IMG/VR virus record: IMGVR_UViG_3300027851_000135
Location: 1 to 22,297 of that record
DNA: 22,297 nt
Source: a virus
Strand: one strand, 5' to 3'
The notes below the pieces were generated by a model, which was given only the letters and a program-made list of their open reading frames with translations, searched no databases and was not told the origin of the DNA. Position 1 is the first letter of the stretch. The number at the start of each line of letters is the position of its first letter. This document shows, in pieces, positions 20,948-22,297 of this stretch. Position numbers and translations under genes: made by a program.

Positions 20948-21231
20948 TGCTTGAAAAAGATATTGAGAAAGCTGTTAAACGCTATGCCGAATCGAAAGGC
21001 TGGTTGACCCGTAAGTGGACATCACCAGGACATATGTTTGTCCCTGACCAGATATTCATCACGCCTTACGGCCATGTGATCTTTATCGAGTTTAAGCGGG
21101 AAGGCGCTAAACCAACCCCAGGGCAGCTGCGGGAGCACGAGAAGCTCCGTAATCAAGGCTGCATTGTGTATGTAATTGATAACGTAAATGATGGAAAGGT
21201 AATTGTCGATGCGCATACTGGTAGCGTGTGA
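20944..21231 (+). CDS. VRR-NUC domain nuclease
   Basis: 95 aa, the size of a stand-alone VRR-NUC protein. The N-terminal helix (LEKDIEKAVKRYAESKGW) leads into the PD-(D/E)XK core: VPDQIF (Asp35), VIFIEFK (Glu49, Lys51), then TPGQLREHEKLRNQGCIVYV, where Gln61 is the conserved glutamine. Known VRR-NUC enzymes cut branched DNA such as flaps or junctions, so a role in processing replication or recombination intermediates is likely. ATGs at 20944 and 20947 are both possible. The frame is open further back into the polymerase gene, but no start there fits. It overlaps the next gene by 23 bases. Confidence 0.9.
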   Translation: MMLEKDIEKAVKRYAESKGWLTRKWTSPGHMFVPDQIFITPYGHVIFIEFKREGAKPTPGQLREHEKLRNQGCIVYVIDNVNDGKVIVDAHTGSV

Positions 21232-21808
21232 ATACAGCGGCACAGTCCGTGATGCTTTTGCCAAGCTGGGGCATTTCGCCATGTCCTGCGACTTGTTGCC
21301 ATCTGACAAGCTGGGCAATCACTATTGCGGTGACGTGATGGATATTCTGGATCAAGACTGGGATCTGATGATTGCCCACCCACCCTGTACTTATCTGACC
21401 AATAGCGGGGTGAGTTGGTTGCACAAAGATCCATCTCGTTGGGTGCAGCTTGACGAGGGTGCTGCCTTTTTTAAGCTACTGCTGGAAGCGCCTATCCCAC
21501 GCAAAGCCATTGAAAACCCGATCATGCACAAGTACGCTAAAGAGCGTATCGGTGGAGTAAAGCAATCGCAAATCATTCAGCCGTGGATGTTTGGTCACAT
21601 GGAGCAAAAGGCTACATGCCTGTGGTTGCACAATCTGCCACCGCTTCAGCCGACTAATAATGTCAAAGATGAAATGATGAAGCTGCCCAAGAACGTGAGA
21701 GAGAGACTGCACTATTTACCACCATCGGCTGACCGGTGGAAGATCCGCAGCACTACCTATCAGGGCGTCGCTGACGCTATGGCTGCTCAGTGGGGGTCAT
21801 TGTGCTAA
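21209..21808 (+). CDS. Small cytosine-methyltransferase-like phage protein
   Basis: 199 aa from the ATG at 21209 (GGAAAGG about 9 bases ahead, inside the VRR-NUC gene). MRILVACEYSGTVRDAF is a Rossmann-type motif I with CEYSG, CDLLP follows at 27-31, HPPCTYLTNSG (57-67) matches the Pro-Cys catalytic motif of C5-cytosine methylases, and IENP (101-104) matches the ENV-type motif. KATCLWLHNLPPL is family-typical. The protein lacks room for the target-recognition domain of a standard methylase (usually over 300 aa). It may use a partner, have relaxed specificity, or act on nucleotides or RNA. Many phages carry close relatives, usually annotated as DNA methylase. Confidence 0.75.
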   Translation: MRILVACEYSGTVRDAFAKLGHFAMSCDLLPSDKLGNHYCGDVMDILDQDWDLMIAHPPCTYLTNSGVSWLHKDPSRWVQLDEGAAFFKLLLEAPIPRKAIENPIMHKYAKERIGGVKQSQIIQPWMFGHMEQKATCLWLHNLPPLQPTNNVKDEMMKLPKNVRERLHYLPPSADRWKIRSTTYQGVADAMAAQWGSLC

Positions 21809-22297
21809 CTCCTGATCTGCTACACGACTATCAGAAGAAAGCAGTAAACTTCCAATGCACGCATCCTAACTCGATGCTCTGGCTCGATATGGGCCTTGGC
21901 AAGACGGTTATCACGCTCACCAGCCTATCGCATCTGCTCAGCACGGGCTTTCTGCGTGGCGTGATTATCGTTGCCCCTATTCGGGTTATTAGGCTTGTCT
22001 GGAAGCAGGAAGCAGCCAAGTGGCAGCACACCAAAGGACTCACGTTCAGCATGGTGGCTGGCACTAAAGATCAGCGCACCCGCGCCCTGCTGCGCCAAGC
22101 TGATATTTTCCTAATTAATTACGAAAACCTCGGCTGGCTCGCGGAAACGCTACAGACTTACTTCGTCAAGAAGGATCGCCCGATGCCCTTTAACGGGATT
22201 GTCTGGGACGAGATCAGTAAGATGAAGAACAGCAGCACCAATCGGGTCAAGGCTTTCCGCAAGATCGCTGACAAGTTCGACTGGACTACTGGCCTGA
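21802..22297 (+). CDS. SNF2/superfamily 2 helicase, N-terminal part
   Basis: The first 165 codons of a gene running off the right edge. It starts at GTG (21802) overlapping the previous stop, with GTGGGGG ahead. LLHDYQKKAV is the Q-like motif, LDMGLGKT (28-35) is Walker A, IIVAPIRVIRLVWKQEAAKW (55-74) is motif Ia, FLINYENL (103-110) follows, and WDEISKMKN (135-143) is Walker B of the DEAD/DExx type. It resembles phage SNF2-like helicases that translocate on double-stranded DNA during replication or recombination. Motifs IV-VI lie outside the window. Confidence 0.9.
   Translation, partial: MLTPDLLHDYQKKAVNFQCTHPNSMLWLDMGLGKTVITLTSLSHLLSTGFLRGVIIVAPIRVIRLVWKQEAAKWQHTKGLTFSMVAGTKDQRTRALLRQADIFLINYENLGWLAETLQTYFVKKDRPMPFNGIVWDEISKMKNSSTNRVKAFRKIADKFDWTTGL

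Noticed and set aside
1-22297. tRNA genes, insertion sequences, integrase and attachment sites
   Set aside because: I looked for cloverleaf patterns, transposase and recombinase motifs and found none in the window.

Overview
This window is part of the genome of a tailed phage with short-tailed (podovirus) features. The virion proteins belong to the P22-like group: a P22-type coat protein, scaffold and portal, a Sf6-like small terminase, and tail proteins of the head-binding adaptor, beta-helix spike and S74 fibre types. There are no tRNAs, integrase or lysis genes here. The host cannot be named from the sequence. Strong AGGAG-type ribosome binding sites and sigma70-like promoters suggest a Gram-negative bacterium, probably a proteobacterium.

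Left half (1-10776, all minus strand). Read in transcription order this is the packaging and virion operon: small terminase, an HNH-AP2 homing endonuclease, large terminase, a 49-aa basic protein, a GroES-like co-chaperonin, portal, a DUF5856-like helical protein, a second HNH endonuclease, a tail module (small beta protein, adaptor, S74-chaperoned fibre, pectate-lyase-like spike), then scaffold and the start of the coat gene. Most genes are packed with 1-14 base overlaps or gaps. A promoter-like sequence lies just before scaffold and coat.

Centre (10777-11441). This is a 665-base gene-free control region between divergent operons. It holds many copies of the odd palindrome CACAWTGTG, five copies of TTGTCACAGT, a perfect 30-bp tandem duplication and an AT-rich tract. 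It also has a rightward promoter whose -35 and -10 boxes both lie inside copies of the palindrome. It is the best candidate for a switch region and/or replication origin.

Right half, first part (11442-13368, plus). A chain of nine small early genes, mostly unknown and partly membrane-associated, ends in a Cro-like helix-turn-helix gene. A bidirectional terminator (13387-13410) separates it from a convergent primase-polymerase/DUF3987 gene (13411-15879, minus).

Right half, second part (15880-22297, plus). A divergent promoter pair framed by an inverted repeat launches a ribbon-helix-helix protein, a Pro-rich linker protein, a Cas4/RecB-like DUF2800 nuclease, a DUF2815 single-stranded DNA-binding protein, a third HNH endonuclease, a compact family B DNA polymerase, a VRR-NUC nuclease, a small cytosine-methyltransferase-like protein and the start of an SNF2-type helicase. 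Together these form a replication/recombination module. A compact three-way-junction RNA fold is predicted between the single-stranded DNA-binding gene and the third HNH gene.
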